Shown here piece by piece: positions 1-13,448 of a stretch of DNA of 64,000 bases. Each line of letters opens with the position of its first letter. The stretch's first letter is position 1. The position numbers and the translations under genes were made by a program. This DNA is from Marsupella aquatica. Its lineage: Eukaryota; Marchantiophyta. Location of the stretch: contig OZ316895.1 in NCBI GenBank assembly GCA_973895155.1, positions 22,754,001 through 22,818,000 on the forward strand. The letters are read 5' to 3'. The notes under the pieces were generated by a model. That model made no database searches. It worked only from the letters and a program-made list of their open reading frames with translations, and was not told the DNA's origin.

Positions 1-1648
1 ATAGCAGCCGCGCTGCCGTTTTGATGCAATTGGCTTCGTGAATTAGCCCTCGGACGTTTACTGTAGAGACCATCTCCACCCTCCCCTTGTTCGAAGAAGT
101 GCAAAACGCTCTCCCCTTTCCTCCCCACCTCCGTTCTGTCATTCCATTAACACGGCGAACATATCCCACATATATGCGTCTGTAGGGTAAGGAATTGGGT
201 GTGGGCCGAAGTCGGTGTGGTGACAGTTTTTCTCTAAAATGAGAGCGGAGCAAACTTGAAGACGAAGCAAGAACTGGGGTTTGAGCCACATTGCTGGTCT
301 CCACTTCCTGTTGGAGAGGGATATACGTACAAGGTGGCCAAAGTGGCGGTGGCACGGTGGTATGGGTGTGGTACAAGGGCACCTGAATTGGGTGAGACGA
401 CTCTTTGAGTGAGGAGGACGATGAAGGATTAAGACTGTACGCGGGAGGAGGTTGAGTGCAGGAGCCGAGATTGATTCCTCAGCAAACCACACAGGTAGAT
501 TTTTGGCCATGTGAACAGGGGAAAGTGAGTGTTTGTGGCAAATTCTGGCATGAAGTCTGTATGACATCCATCACCAGCTGTACGTGCTTTTGTTAACTTT
601 TACAGATTTGAGTGGCTGGTTTCGTTCTTTGTTTTGGTTTGGTTTGGTCTGGAGCAGAATCTGTGAAGAAAACGGCGCAAAGCTGGGGGTCAGCTTTTAG
701 GGTGGCAGGAGACATCGAACAGAACAGCCGGGTTGAATGGATGGGAGTGAATATTCCCGACCGCACGTTGGCAGACTGATAACGGGAGGATAAAGCAATA
801 GTTAGGAAGTGGCTTGTAAGGTTTGCGGTGGTTGTTGCCCTCGAGAGAAGGAGAAGAGAAAGATATAGACATCTGTTGATGATAGACCAATTGTGTGATT
901 CGAGGCAGGCAGGAAGGAAAGCAGGGAGACGGGGGGGTTGAGTGGATCTGCCACACAGGGTTCTAAGGAAAAGCGGATGGCGGCCGCTGTGGTATGAACC
1001 ATGAAATTGTTTGACAGGAATTATTGTAAGAATGAGAGCGAGTTGCGAAGGCAGGGGCCACAACCCGCACAGACAGCAGCTTTCTGGAATGGTGCAGGAA
1101 TGGCCGTGGGGACGGTACTTTGATGGGTTCTGGGAAGCTGAGAAGACCGGTGTCCTGAGATTGTTTGCGCTCCATCACTCGTACTCGCAACACTCCCACG
1201 CTCGCTTCCTGGAGGTGCTCCAAAGCGGCTGGCCTTGCTACCCTTTGGAGGACGCCACTTTCTCTGTCAGGGAGAAGGGTTTCTCTGAAGGAGTGCCTGA
1301 CCGTGGCGCTCGGCGGGTGGTAGTGGAGGAATCCCCATTGTATGTTGAGTGAGTAATGCAGCGGCGAGGAGGAGCGCAGAACAAGGATCTTGACGCCGCG
1401 TGCCAGGAGGAGGAAGGAGAAGAAGGGGAGGAGCAGGAAGGGCACCGTATTACAGTTTGCGGCCTTGAGGAGGACGAATTGTATCTCAGCAGTTGAAGAA
1501 GGCACTTCCGGATACTCTTTGCAACGATTATATTTTTGTTGAAGGAAGAAGAGCAGGAGTAATTTGATATTTCATTTATTGGTCGTTGTTGTTGTAGTAG
1601 TCCCGGAGGCAACTTTTAATTGGGACCTGTTGAGGGAAGGGAGAGAGA
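1..1648. other. upstream region and probable leader of ATG13
   Basis: No gene is recognised here. The open frames on both strands are short, of biased composition and unlike any family I know. Bases 1360-1450 are rich in GAGGAGGA-type purine runs, as in a long plant 5' leader. An ORF with an ATG at 1032 runs for 106 codons to 1352 and ends about 300 bases before the ATG13 start, so it would be an upstream ORF if transcription begins before it. No transcription start can be fixed from sequence alone. Confidence 0.4.
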
Positions 1649-4600
1649 ATGGCGTCATCCCTCACCTCTACTCAGGCTGAGAAGGCCAAAATTGACCAGA
1701 TAGTGTCAGAGTTTTTTGCCAAAGGTCTCCACATCATTCTGGAGTCTAGAATCCCCTACATATCTATGCAGAACCATCCGGAGGACACCTCCAATCATTC
1801 TGCGGCATCGGCTTCCACCACCACCAATTCACCGAGCTCCAGGTCAACCAACCGGTGGTTCAACATAGAGATGGACAATTGTGCATCTGTTATTGACAGT
1901 GTCGAGCCGTGGAAGCGGGGAAGTGTGGAACCAATGGTAGTAGATATATTGTTGCAGCAGCCCATGGGAGGAGACATTCCTTCTCCATCAGGGGTAGGGC
2001 CACGGTATTTCAAAGGTAACTCACCGTCCAGGGGGAATTCCAGTGGTGACTCTTGGAGTGGAGAGGGAGAGGGTTGTGTTTCGCCAGGAGGGCTCGCTCG
2101 CACGCTGTTGGAGAGGTGGGTGATACAGTACGTGCCCCGGAAAAAAGGAGGAGCTGTAGGGGGGTCTGGGAGTAGCAAGGTAGTGATAGGATTTGGAGAA
2201 GGGCAAGGGGGAGGTGGTGCCTCAGGCAGTAAAGGAGCAGTAAAAGGGTCCGGAGGAGGAGGAGGACCCCCACTCCCTTATCCATCCAGTCACATAGTGG
2301 AAAGGCCAGTGGTATACAAGAGAACGGTGATAATGTTGAGGTCTTTATATTGCACCATGAGAACTCTACCTGCCCACCGCCTCTTCCGTTTGGTGAATTC
2401 GTCCTCTCACAGCCGAAGCTTCTCTCTCTCCTACAGGGTTTCATCTTCTCCACCGCTGCTCTCCGAGTCCGATGAGGCAGCTATGATGACTTGCATTCTA
2501 ACCCCCGTTGAGACTATGTGGGGACGACTCTGCATATCAGTTGGCTACCGGCATACAACTGCAGTGACGGCACTTGAGATCACTCCTCCAATTCTGCCAA
2601 GAATTATACCAGACTATGTGGGGAGTCCAACAACTGATCCATTGAGGAGATTTTCTAATGTGGGCTCGTTGCCGGGGGCAATTTCAAGTAGACGAGGGGT
2701 CCATGTGATTTCTCTCCCATCTTCGGTACCGAGTTCTCCTTCCGGTCCCTCCTTTGGTCGTCGCCATAGTTGGAGTGGAGGACTACAAAAGTTCCCCCCA
2801 GCCTTAACGAGCACACCATCATTCCGAGCCAGTAGATCACCTTCACCCTCTCAGCCTCCTGATTTCAACCCTTCACCTCCAATGCCGTCTCCTTCTCCTT
2901 ATTCATCTTCTCCCTCCAAACATCTTCCTCTTGGCCTCTCTCCAAGGACATCACCGTCTCGACCCTCAGTCCCTCGACCCCACACAGCCCATCCGGTGTC
3001 CTTGCATCATGTTGGGAGGGATAATTCATCACAACCAATCCCAATTCATGACAGAGGGCGCTCTCCCACGTTTTCTCCTTCGCCATCTCCCTCTCCGCCG
3101 ACCCCTTCTCATTTGGCTCCTGAAGAGGGTGGTTATGTTCGTAGTGCTCCTGTCAGTATACCAAGACCTTCATCAGCTCGGCCTAGCCTGGGTTCAAGCC
3201 CACGCCTTCTGCTCACGGAGGGGCCACCCCAGCCCCAAGTTAGAAGCCAGTATCCTCCCCCTTCTCCAAGTCGGAATGTCGATGGTTTAACTCGTGCCTT
3301 AACAGGGTGGCCGCGTGGCTGGACAGGCCAACAAGTGCAAAATCTCTTCATACCGAGTTTAGAGGGAAGGGTTGCTCCCCGTCTGTCTATTTCAACTCTG
3401 GCTGAGTCGTCACTGTTGGTTTCACCTCCACATCCATATCACCAGGTATTTAGGATTCATTAATTCTTAATTTAATTTCACTTCTTATGGTAGGGAATGG
3501 GGTCGTTTGCTCCGTGGATGATTTTTGGATTAAACAAGAAATAGAGGACTGTGGGTCGTCTGGTATTGTTGGAGCCTGTGGGACATTGAGGACATGTTTC
3601 AGTGGAGGTGGAACTTGCTATATTTCTGGAGCATGGAGAATATTGATTGCCGAATGAAAGAAACCTTTCTAAAAGAAATGTGGTTCGTAGAATAACTGTC
3701 GTTTCGCTGGCAGACTGCCTCTTATCTAGGAAGTTTGAGGATGAGGCGTCGGCCCTCTTTTAATCCTTGTAATCCTAGCAGTGGCATTGGCAAGGCTGTC
3801 ATGTTTTCAGATTTGGATCTCATGATTTGTGTGAGCTATAACCCAAGGATGTGCTTGTATATAGTTAATTGAGTGACTTACTAATGTCTAGGTGTAAAGT
3901 CTATGTAGCTTTGCTTGCCAGTGAATATTAAGCCCAAGTCCGTGCATGACAGGCTGGGGAGGAGAGAGGTGAGGATGGTCCCCCATCTGGAGTAAAGAGG
4001 TCTTTGTATGCTCCTCCTCGACTCATCACGCTGGGGTCAAGAAGTCCAAAAATTGGAAGCCAGGATGATGCCGATGAAGAAGAGTTTTCGTGCCCTTTTG
4101 CTGTCGATGATGATGAAGCAGAAGATTACCGAAGCAGGTACATGCGATCTGAATGCCTTCTTGTTAGTCTCCCAAATTTCCTGTATTGTGCTCTGGAAAT
4201 CTTCTGTTCATTCAAAACAGGTATAAAGGAAAGGCAATAGCCCACTTTGGTTTATCGCAACCAAATTTGATCAAATTCGAGTTTCTGACGAATGTACTCG
4301 GTGCGTGTACATGCAGGATGGACAGTCCTCGGGTAAGGCTTACTTCTGATGCATTTGAGCAGGCTCACCAGCGGTCACAAGATGCAGCGGTGGGTGCTCT
4401 TGTAAGGACTCTAAAATCGGCTCCACCATTGCGGCACCGGAGTCCAGCTTCTCCTGTTAACTCAGGATCACCTTCCCCTCGACATAGTTTACCTCCATCC
4501 ATAGGAAGCCATGTAGGAAGCATTGGAAGTGGAAGATTGAAGAATAGCCCTCCCCTGCCCACCACCAGAAGCCGCTCAGGGAGCGTATCTGTGGTAGGTT

Positions 4601-4752
4601 CACCAAGCTCTCAACTGCTGGGAGTGAAAATTTCTCCCAAAACATCGAGGTCCGCTTTGGAAGAGTTAAGAGGTTATGTTGAGATGAGGGATCATCTACT
4701 AAGGCAGAGTGGTGGTAAGTTTCAATCTTCTTCACCGGCAAAGCATATGTAA
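1649..4752 (+). CDS. ATG13: autophagy-related protein 13 (ATG1 kinase complex regulatory subunit)
   Basis: Three exons join in frame: 1649-3445, 3953-4137 and 4317-4752, giving about 805 residues. ATG13 is the regulatory subunit of the cytosolic ATG1/ATG13 kinase complex that starts autophagosome formation, and in other organisms it is phosphorylated by TOR. The N-terminal HORMA-type domain is visible: KIDQIVSEFFAKGLHIILESR near residue 15, RTLLERWVIQY near 152, VYKRTVIMLRSLY near 223 and PDYVGSPTTDP near 321. A long Ser/Pro-rich disordered region follows, with repeated SPSPS and PRPS motifs. The end carries the plant-conserved SQDAAVGALVRTLKSAPPLR and a terminal LEELRGYVEMRDHLL helix. The protein is longer than Arabidopsis ATG13 (about 600 residues), partly because of a Gly-rich insert at residues 165-208. 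The ATG at 1649 opens the conserved domain. The gene is convergent with the helicase gene downstream. Confidence 0.93.
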
Positions 4753-5067
4753 AGGAGGTTGATTCTTGTTGGCAAGAGGCAAAGAGAAAATAGCTGGTAA
4801 ACCATATTGATTACAATACGATGAGTAGATTTGGGATTTTTCGTTTTTCCTATACGACACAAAGCCAAGAGTGCGCAGGCTCTTGAGAAAAAATAAATTG
4901 ATTGGAAAATGCGTGGAGAAGTATTAGCCGGGGGCTGGTGGATTAGAAGAGGAGGCTTGATGAACGTGTTGGGTTGTTTGAGACTAGACACAAATGGAAA
5001 GTTGTGGCGGCATGGCTGATATCTTGGTCGATAACTTAGGTATGTGGGTGGACTGATGTGTGTAGTT

Positions 5068-5080
5068 GAAGAAGAAGAAG

Positions 5081-5110
<30 letters not shown>
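5068..5110. repeat. (GAA)n trinucleotide microsatellite
   Basis: An uninterrupted run of about 14 GAA units lies some 300 bases past the ATG13 stop codon. Confidence 0.95.
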
Positions 5111-5111
<1 letters not shown>

Positions 5112-7252
5112 GCAGTAGGTTTCTGACTAAATTAGAGATTAAACTAAATCAGCATTTTGGAGCGAAGAGGAGTATGTAAGCTAGCCATTGCAGCTGATTT
5201 TAGACCAAAGAACATTTATTTGTGGAGTGAAGAGGCTCCCGGATTTCTACCATTTGTCTTCCACAATACATGTCTGTGAATCACAGGGCTCTGTGGAGAT
5301 TCGATTTATGAAATGGCAGGTATGCCATTTATCTGGTAGATCAACAGGTGGTATCGATTTTGGGAGCAAGCAGGGTTTTCTCTCATTCCCACCTGCCAAC
5401 ATTCCTAATGTTGACAATCCTGCTGTTGCGGGTTGTGTGGGCAACACACTGATCTACAGGTAACCTGCCACTCATTTTTAAGTCTTTGGCGGGTTGATGT
5501 ACTCTGAGTAGACAAGTTCATGTGTCAATGGTTGAGGAAGCTTAGCCCAGAATTTGTAGTCATGGCTCCTGAAGATATGGTCATGTCCACCTTAGATTAC
5601 TCTCATTTAAACAGCATCGATCGCTAGAATTAGTGGATGGCACAGCTGAGGTATGTGAAAGCATTTGTGCTGATTCAATGCCGAAGTATTCATGGACGTG
5701 CCACCTACTGTAGGATCTTCTGTTTCTCAATAGAGGCAACTACGTACTGTAGCGACAGCTACCTGCTAAGGATTATAGAAATTTGGAAAACTTAAGCTCA
5801 ACGTGCTCCTCGGTCATATATAGACCCTGCTTGGACATTATTCATGTCAAGGCAAGTGGCATCAGAGGTATACGCTGAAGTCTTGGTTTCTATCAGCGGA
5901 AAGGAAGGCTGCAGAGAGAGTCCTTTTGAACACGGTTGTCATGTAAATATGATGGAACTATCCCATCCATTTGTTTGTAAAATGATAAAAAAATGGTGTG
6001 TATATTTACGTATGTCTTTGTATATGTAATGTGTAAAATGATCAGTCACTGCTGCCATGGTGGTGGGTATCAGTTGAGAATCCCATCCTTTTCTATGTTA
6101 TTGTGATGCCAATATGGAGATGTGTTTGCAATGTATGTATGTATCTCTGCCCTTCCTCCGTTTCATGAATGACCAAGTGCACATTCCGAGACGTGGACTT
6201 CTAGGCAAGGTGCAGGAAATATTGTTGAATATCACTGACTTGGCTTCACTTCTGAATGCACATTATGGTTATTGGAGGTAAAGGGAGGAAGTTGATTGAC
6301 GATAGTGGCATACCCACAGCCGAAGGAGGTTCAATTATCACAGCTATAATCGGTTGCAGATCAGGTTCACAGTTTTGACCATCTGTACTTGGCAGTTCGG
6401 TTTGATTTCGTGTTGGTGGTATCGTGGAGTGTGTTGCAGCTATGGGTCCTGTCGTCGATACTCTCAGTCTAAATTTTCTCTGATGAGCCAGGAAGTAGGA
6501 GATAACTATAGTGGGTTTAGGAAAATTCCTTTTGTGGGAGCGGTTAGGTTGTATTCATTTGGGTGGACATCCAAGCAGAACGATTTTCATAAAATGAGGG
6601 ACTATCCTTGTAAGATTCAAACGATTGCTCATTAAGCAGAATTCTGTTTATCGGTTCTTGACTAACTAGTATTTTTTCCTCGTGCAACCTCCTTTGCATC
6701 CTAGTGGAGTCAATAGAGTAGCCTGATTAAGAGTCGTATTCCATCAGCCCTTAAGGCTGGCCGTCTGCGATCTCCCTCTAATCTCCGCACTTCTTGGAAA
6801 CAATCTCAGCCGTCGACAACTTCAGGGTGGAAGGCTCGTTGGGCCTTCCCCTCTGCTTTCACGGCCTCGTGTAGACTGGTTCGTTTGGTTAACGGGAGTT
6901 CTGATCGACAATCGATTGCTTGCCGTTTTGCAGTCGGTATTGATGACTGCCATTTTACGCCTGCATCAAGCAAGTTGACGGCAGGGCACTACATAGCGGT
7001 AGCGCCCGTTTTGGCCGAGAATCGTTTTGGCTGAGAATCATGACAGCGTTTAAGTAAGGAGTCTTTTGGGCGTATGGATTTCGGCTTGCACGTGGATCGA
7101 AAATTCTCTGCCTACGACGGCTTCAGTAAACCTTGCTTGAGACGTGACTGAAAATCTTGACAGCTGGTACCTCGTCTCGCCTAGTCATAACAGAAATTAA
7201 TGTTTATGTTTTATCTCCCTTGCTCAGTGTTTCAGCAATCATCGGTCTCACC

Positions 7253-7322
7253 TATCACGAACGCTGGCAGGATGACTGCCATAGATCCTGCCATAATCCA
7301 TATCACGAACGCTGGCAGGATG
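7253..7322. repeat. 22-bp direct repeat pair
   Basis: The same 22-bp word, starting TATCACGAACGCTGG, occurs at 7253-7274 and 7301-7322, 48 bases apart. No terminal inverted repeats or coding potential accompany it. Confidence 0.8.
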
Positions 7323-8282
7323 CTGACCGCTGCAGCTACAAAGTTCTATTCAATCATGACGACACCAATGGATCAATTGCACATAACATTGCATTTCTGT
7401 GGTGGGGATGACCCAAAAAAGGCCCTTCACAAACTTGCAACAGACATTCCACATCAAAATATGAGGAAACCGAGTAAAACTATTCTTTCAAGCTTGTGCA
7501 TGCTTGCACTCACGAAGCCACGGTTGCGACCAGTGAGCTCATTTGCAGACCCGATATTTACAGGTCAAAATCGAGGAGTAAGAAGTCTGGCGTACAGAGG
7601 AAGAAAAACCAGCGGATGTTGAGAGATCCTACTCTAACAAAGGAAACAGTCAACTAGTTATCTCCGCACTCGGATGGGTACAAACTTGATAACAAATACA
7701 GAGAAGGAAACATCGAGGTTAGGTAACGGGAGTGCGATCATACAGCAAATCTGAACATAAAAATCCGTCTTCGTCAGCTCGGATTAATCTCTGTATTCCA
7801 AATATTTTGAGTTCAGATTATCGAAAGCTGGGATGCCCCCCGTGGCTGAAAGTTTCTGATTTCGTAGTTGCTTGAACCTCACCCCAAATGATGTACCAAA
7901 TTAACATCATTTTCATACGATGAAACCACGAGATACGTATTCGATCGAGTTCAAAAAGATGCTAATCGTAGTCCCAGACATTTATGAAGCTGTATACCAG
8001 GCACTGAAACATGTCTCCAATAGTTGTTACGGCTGCCCGTTTGTGAAATTGCTTTGTGTATAGGAACATCGGAACGTGGAGGTTATCCTTTGCAGTCTCG
8101 CATTTCGTAAATGAGTTAGGCTTGTGTCAAATCCCTTAGAGTGGTTGATTGTTTTAAGCCCTGCCCAAAGCTATAGTTGATTAAGAGCTCTGCGAATTAC
8201 CGTTTGCATTAAAAAAGGTAAACGACAGTGAAGATGGATGAAAGAAAATTGCGGACTTTCATAGATTTGTCGTAGCCAGAAG

Positions 8283-11200
8283 CTAGTTTGTGTAGTAATA
8301 GCGACTACCAGGAACATCATGCACAGGCTCCCCTTTGTCATTCCGGGCCATTATCCGCCTGGCATGACCTACTTGCCTTCCTACTACAAAAGCGAAAACC
8401 TTCCCTGTTCCACCGGCACCACGTGCTGTGCGTCCTACTCGCCTTACATATTCACTTGGATCTCGCGGAAAGTCAAAGAGGACCACATGCTCCACGTCCA
8501 AGGAGTCAATCCCTCTCGATGCTCTGCAAAGGAACCCCATCCATAAATCAGTTACCTATCTCTAGAACCCAATCCATGCTATGTCAACCGACAACAAACC
8601 CAAGTCATTTCACTATTCCAGCTTGAAACTGTGCTTGAGATTATTGAAGTTATTCAATTCCTTTTTCTCGTCAAATCTTCAGAGTTTCATTAACTTCTTC
8701 TTGATTCAACATGGGGATCTCAGATGTCTACATTGAAGTATTGTCATGACTTTTTCCTGGGCTTCCCTATGGGTGAATTGAGCTATGGAACTGAAGCTTT
8801 GTACTACTGCACATGGAGGACTCCAAAAAAAGTGCTGCTCATACCTGTCAGTGCATACCAAAAACAAACGTTCCTTTGGATGGGACTTTAAAAAGGTCTC
8901 CATGCTCTCAAGGCGTGTTTCCTGGGACAGAGCTGCATGGTAGGGTAGCACAGTGATCTTTTTGCCACCTCTGTCGTACCGAGAAAGAACATTCTCCACT
9001 TTTCTGCACGTCTCCACCTGGGACAAGAAAATCCGCGCAAAGATGAAAAATCACTCTTCCAAACCGTAGTAGTCTCCTTGGCTAAAAAACTCTACAATAA
9101 TAAGATCCGTTGCCATTACAAAAGTAACAAGTCTTTCTTCAAAAGATGAGACTTTCAGCACAAAATTCTGACCTTGTTGCAGAATATAATGGTCTTGGCG
9201 ACAGGCCTTTGCTCTACGAGTTGCAAAAGTGCCTTCCTTTTGTTGGCAAAGGCACTCTCAGGTGTCTTCTCATCTTGTTCTCCGCCACTGCAATCTACAA
9301 GAACCTGGAACAAAGTCATGCCTAATCATGTCAGGAAAACGGAAAACAAATCGGGGGACCAAGGTTGAATGACACGACAAATGAACGTGGACAAAACCAA
9401 CCTCTTGTAACCCAATCGCTGTGCGATGTAGACTTGGACCCAGCACAGAGAGACAGTCAGGATATCTCTCAAGCAGATCGTCATGTATATCCACTGGTAG
9501 AGTTGCAGTCACATGAATATATTGAACTTTTATAGAAGCGGCTTTGTTAATCGTTTGTAAAGCTTTTGAAAATTCCTCATCATCAAACAGGATATCAACT
9601 TCATCAAGAACCACACTGCCACAAAATAACACCCCAGACAAGCTTTTCAGAATATATGTTTACATCAATGCAAGTGTCGTACACCAATCTTCCAGCTGAA
9701 GCAAACCTCCCCCAACTTAAAAACAACCAAAACAAAACAAAGTAAAAAGTGAAAACATTGAAGAACATCATTTGGTTCATCTAAGTGCATTCAAAATAAT
9801 TTCATGCCTTCAAATCAATCGTTTTGCACCAATTTTAAGGATCCCTGAATGCCCCCCTGCACGTTTGGGAAGAACTGTCCTTCACTAACAATTTTCATTT
9901 ATGGTTCATCATGGTTCCACATTCATAATCGTACACTAGTCGTGAGGCAGGTTGAACCATCCATCCAATTCAGAGAGGATGGATTTATCTAGAAGAGACA
10001 GTAAACCCCAGCAAGTAACAAACCCAGTTGCTCGTCCACGAGCCAATTGCTTTCAGCGCACCTTTTCAAGCTGTCAAAATGGATATTCCCAGCTTCAAGA
10101 TGCTGAAGAAGACGCCCAGGGGTAGCAACTACAACGTCGGCCCCTCCTTCTAGGCTTTCTACTTGAGTTTTCCACTTGAATCCACCAGTTAAGACAATAG
10201 ACCTACATGGAACACCGCCTTTTGAAAGTGCCCTGAAGTTGCTCAGAACCTGAGAACCAAAATAATAAAACCAATTAATCCAGCTTGAAATAGGAAGTCA
10301 GTTGGACCATGGGAAACTATCACCTGATCTATCATTGTTAAGACATAAAATCACAGGTCCAACTTTACTTATTTTTATTATATACTAAAAATAAACCATA
10401 AAGCATACACGGCATATCCTTGTAGTTGGAGAGACTAAGATTATAACCTGAGCAGCAAGTTCGCCGGTGGGTACCAGGACCAGAACCCGGGGCTTCTTTG
10501 ACAAGGACTTGCCCAAAGTCTGTGCCTCATCTGCTTTCAAGCGCTGACCTAGTGGAGCCACATACGCCAGCGTTTTGCCTGAGCCTGTTTGCTCTGCAAT
10601 GATACAGCTCTTTCCTTCTAGAATAGGTTTGAATGCCATTGCCTACAGTACATAAAAGGCCGCCATTAGCAAGAGACCGAATTCATAGAGTCTAATCACC
10701 CACTTTTTGAACTACCAAAAGCATTTCTATACATACCTTCCAACGGAGTTCCAAAACATTTGCCCTGCTACTTCACCTGAATTTGAGAAGGCCTTTGAAC
10801 ATTGAGATAAGCGAGAGCTTGTATCACTTCAGGTGTGGCTCCAATATCTTTGTATGATTTTAAACTATAAAAGTCATTAGCTATAGACGCATCATAGTTG
10901 TCTCGAGCAGTCAAGTCCCGCATGGGAGGTCGTATAGAATCACTGGTAGGTGATTCTGTAATCTCTCTATCGGTCCCCGATGCTGATGCTGCAGGAAAGG
11001 AAACTTCCTCAGGGTCATCTCGGACCATTTTCTGAGCATCTTTCTCAGTCGTAGGCTTCACGCCCAGGACTTGCAACCTCAGCCGATCAAGAAGCCCACT
11101 TTTCCTCACATCCTTAAATTGGGAGCGACTGCCATCTTCATCACTGACGTCGATGATGTATGGGTTGAAGGACCCTGAGGATGTTTCATCACGTCCTTTA

Positions 11201-13212
11201 GTGACTTCATCGTCGGTTTGTAGAGCGACGTCTCCTTCCCCTCCAACGACATTGGAGCCTTTGCTCCTCCCCTCAGTAGAGCGGTCATTGGTTTTGGAAA
11301 CCTTACTTTTCGCAGATTCATTGCTAGTGTTAGCAGCCTTGGACCCTTCTGGCAATTTACCCTCCTCGACTTTAGTAGCCCCGCTTGTCTCTTTGGGAGT
11401 TTTGTCAGATTTTGAAGATCTAGGTATTTCTGCAAACTTGTCATTGCTCTTGGCACCCGCACGTCTCTCTACATGTAGTTCATTCTCATTGGAAATCTTT
11501 CTCCCCGCAGGCAAAGAGTCATCATCCTTGATTTTGGTTCTCTTTCTCTCTTCAACATCATCAGAAGGAGATGAGGTCCCTCCAGAGTACCTCAAACTTT
11601 GAACTCCTGTCAGAGAATTCTGCACACCCGCTGCTTGAATGACATCACTTGAGGGTATAATAGTAGATTCGGATGTAAAATCAACCTGGCCATTTTCCGG
11701 GATCTTCACTTTCGGTTGCGATTTACCCCACAAATCACGGCCAAAGACCTTTACTCTAGGAGCTCTAGACACTGCAACCTTTGGACTTGCTATGAGTTCC
11801 TCTTCGTCAGACTCACTGTCCTCTTCATCATCCAGAAAATCATCATCATCAAATTCATCCTCGGGGTCTTCTTCGAACAAATTTTCGGTCCAATCATTTC
11901 CTGCGTAGAGCGCACCACTCTTCAGAATCTACAGGAAGTCGAAATTCAAAATAAAAGAATTCCTTTTGTTAGGCCTCCCACCCACGACCTCTTTGCTTGC
12001 GAAGGTAAAATCTTTCTAGTATCAACGAGGCGCCCGAGTGAACAATCATTGATCAAAAGACAGATGGGCTCAAACTATGGCGTGCGACCAACATTGATAA
12101 AATGGTAGTCAAACCACATGAATTCCTCACATTTCATAGGAGAGAAAAACCCCTCTACATTCAATGACAAAACACGCCACTAAACCGTCTCAGTGTCCCT
12201 AAAACTCACCACACCGTTAAGAGACAGTCCTAAGCTTGAATGAAGATTCACAATTCATGACAAAGAATGGCAGATGTCGAATGCACTGCCCCAAAAATTC
12301 TTCATTCTGAAATAATAGCAAATACCGAGTTGTTATTCTAGAACGAGCAGGGTTGTAAGGTTTTAAGAGGTGAGTCAATTTTACTCTTCCCTTTATTAGA
12401 ATAGTGCGAAAACTTTTTTGCATCCCGTAGGTTTAAGTCCGGTTTTGCATTAAATGAAGTGCTCATTGTAACCTTAAGAGTCCGAAGAAATTACCTTTTG
12501 GTTCCGCACCTCTGACCCTGTAAGAGCCGGAAGAACCACTAGCTTCTTCCATGGTCTTCGCCCAAGTCTCCTCAGTGGCATCCCCTGGAAGCGCCACAGT
12601 TGACTTTCTCCAATTCAAGTCAGCCTCCGTGGGCATGGGAATGTCATCATCATCCTCCACTCCCCACACCACCACCATTTCTCCCGTTTGCTCATCACGC
12701 ATTTTGTATGCCCCAGGATGCATCTTACTCTCCCTATCCCTCCTGTTTCCTCTCCCTCTGTTGTACCCACCTCCTCCACCACCACCACCACCACCTGAGC
12801 TCCTCCCCCCTCTGAAATTTCTGGAACCACTCCTTTCATTGTTATCCGAGCCACCTGAGTATCCTCCATACCTGCTCCTGGACTCTTCCGAATCCCCGTT
12901 GCTGCTTTGATGGCCGTTAATTTGTTCTCCCAGGCCTCTGGGATGACTACTTACTGCATTTGAGCTTCTGCCACTACTGCTGTTGTAGCCATTTGGGCGA
13001 CGGGAATCCCCTTTGGACCCTCTGCAGGTGACTGTCAAGGATGCGGCATTGCTGCTGCTCCTCCTGAGCTCTGTCCGTTGCCGTCTCTCGCATTTCTCAC
13101 TCTCATCTGCTACTCCCTCTCTTCTGCTGCTGCTGCTATTGCTGATGATGGAGTCCAAGGAGGTCAGTGAGCTGACGGAAGAGCTCCAACTCAGAACATG
13201 CCCGAGATTCAT
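8283..13212 (-). CDS. RH50: DEAD-box ATP-dependent RNA helicase, RH50 type
   Basis: Eight exons on the minus strand: 13212-12517 (end uncertain), 11928-10777, 10642-10448, 10249-10062, 9615-9402, 9304-9173, 9017-8845 and 8523-8283, giving about 996 residues. Arabidopsis RH50 is a plastid helicase involved in rRNA maturation. Visible motifs: a Q-motif-like RPSQIQ before AMAF, motif [10 protein letters not shown] (about 632-640), VATPGR, motif II DEVD instead of DEAD (about 748-751), TATLP in place of SAT, ASRGID, and [11 protein letters not shown] for motif VI. The first ATG is at 13212, and the Ser-rich start could be a plastid transit peptide. The N-terminal 600 residues are Ser/Gly-rich and then acidic, with a run of about ten Gly coded near 12776, so the protein is longer than the Arabidopsis one. 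The exon 1 donor is unsure: GTAATT after 12495 looks stronger but is out of phase with exon 2, while GTCAGA after 12517 is in phase. Confidence 0.92.
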
Positions 13213-13448
13213 AGCCGGAGGCAGGCCCAACGAAAGGATAACAGAGTCGCAATCTCTGCTCTGCTCTGAATGCTCTTCTCTTGGCCGAATGCAAGGCCTC
13301 GTTGCTCGGCTGATTGTCTTGATAGTAGTGAACGCTGAACCTCATCCAAAGCACAATCCGCAGAATTCCTCTCGTGCAGCCTAAGGCATTTCGCAATCTG
13401 CCTCGCTCTTACCCGGATGAAGGAAATTTTCACAATCTGTCACATGTC

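Larger units (their letters stand above)
4753..8282. other. intergenic spacer between convergent ATG13 and RH50
   Basis: This spacer lies between two gene 3' ends. It contains a GAA microsatellite (5068-5110) and a 22-bp direct repeat (7253-7322). An open frame of up to 140 codons around 7200-7622 matches no family I recognise and crosses the direct repeat. The ATG13 3' UTR presumably occupies the first few hundred bases. I see no RNA gene or transposon protein here. Confidence 0.5.

Noticed and set aside
12551-12910. Pro/Leu-rich open frame on the + strand
   Set aside because: It is the antisense shadow of the Gly/Arg-rich exon 1 of the RH50 gene.
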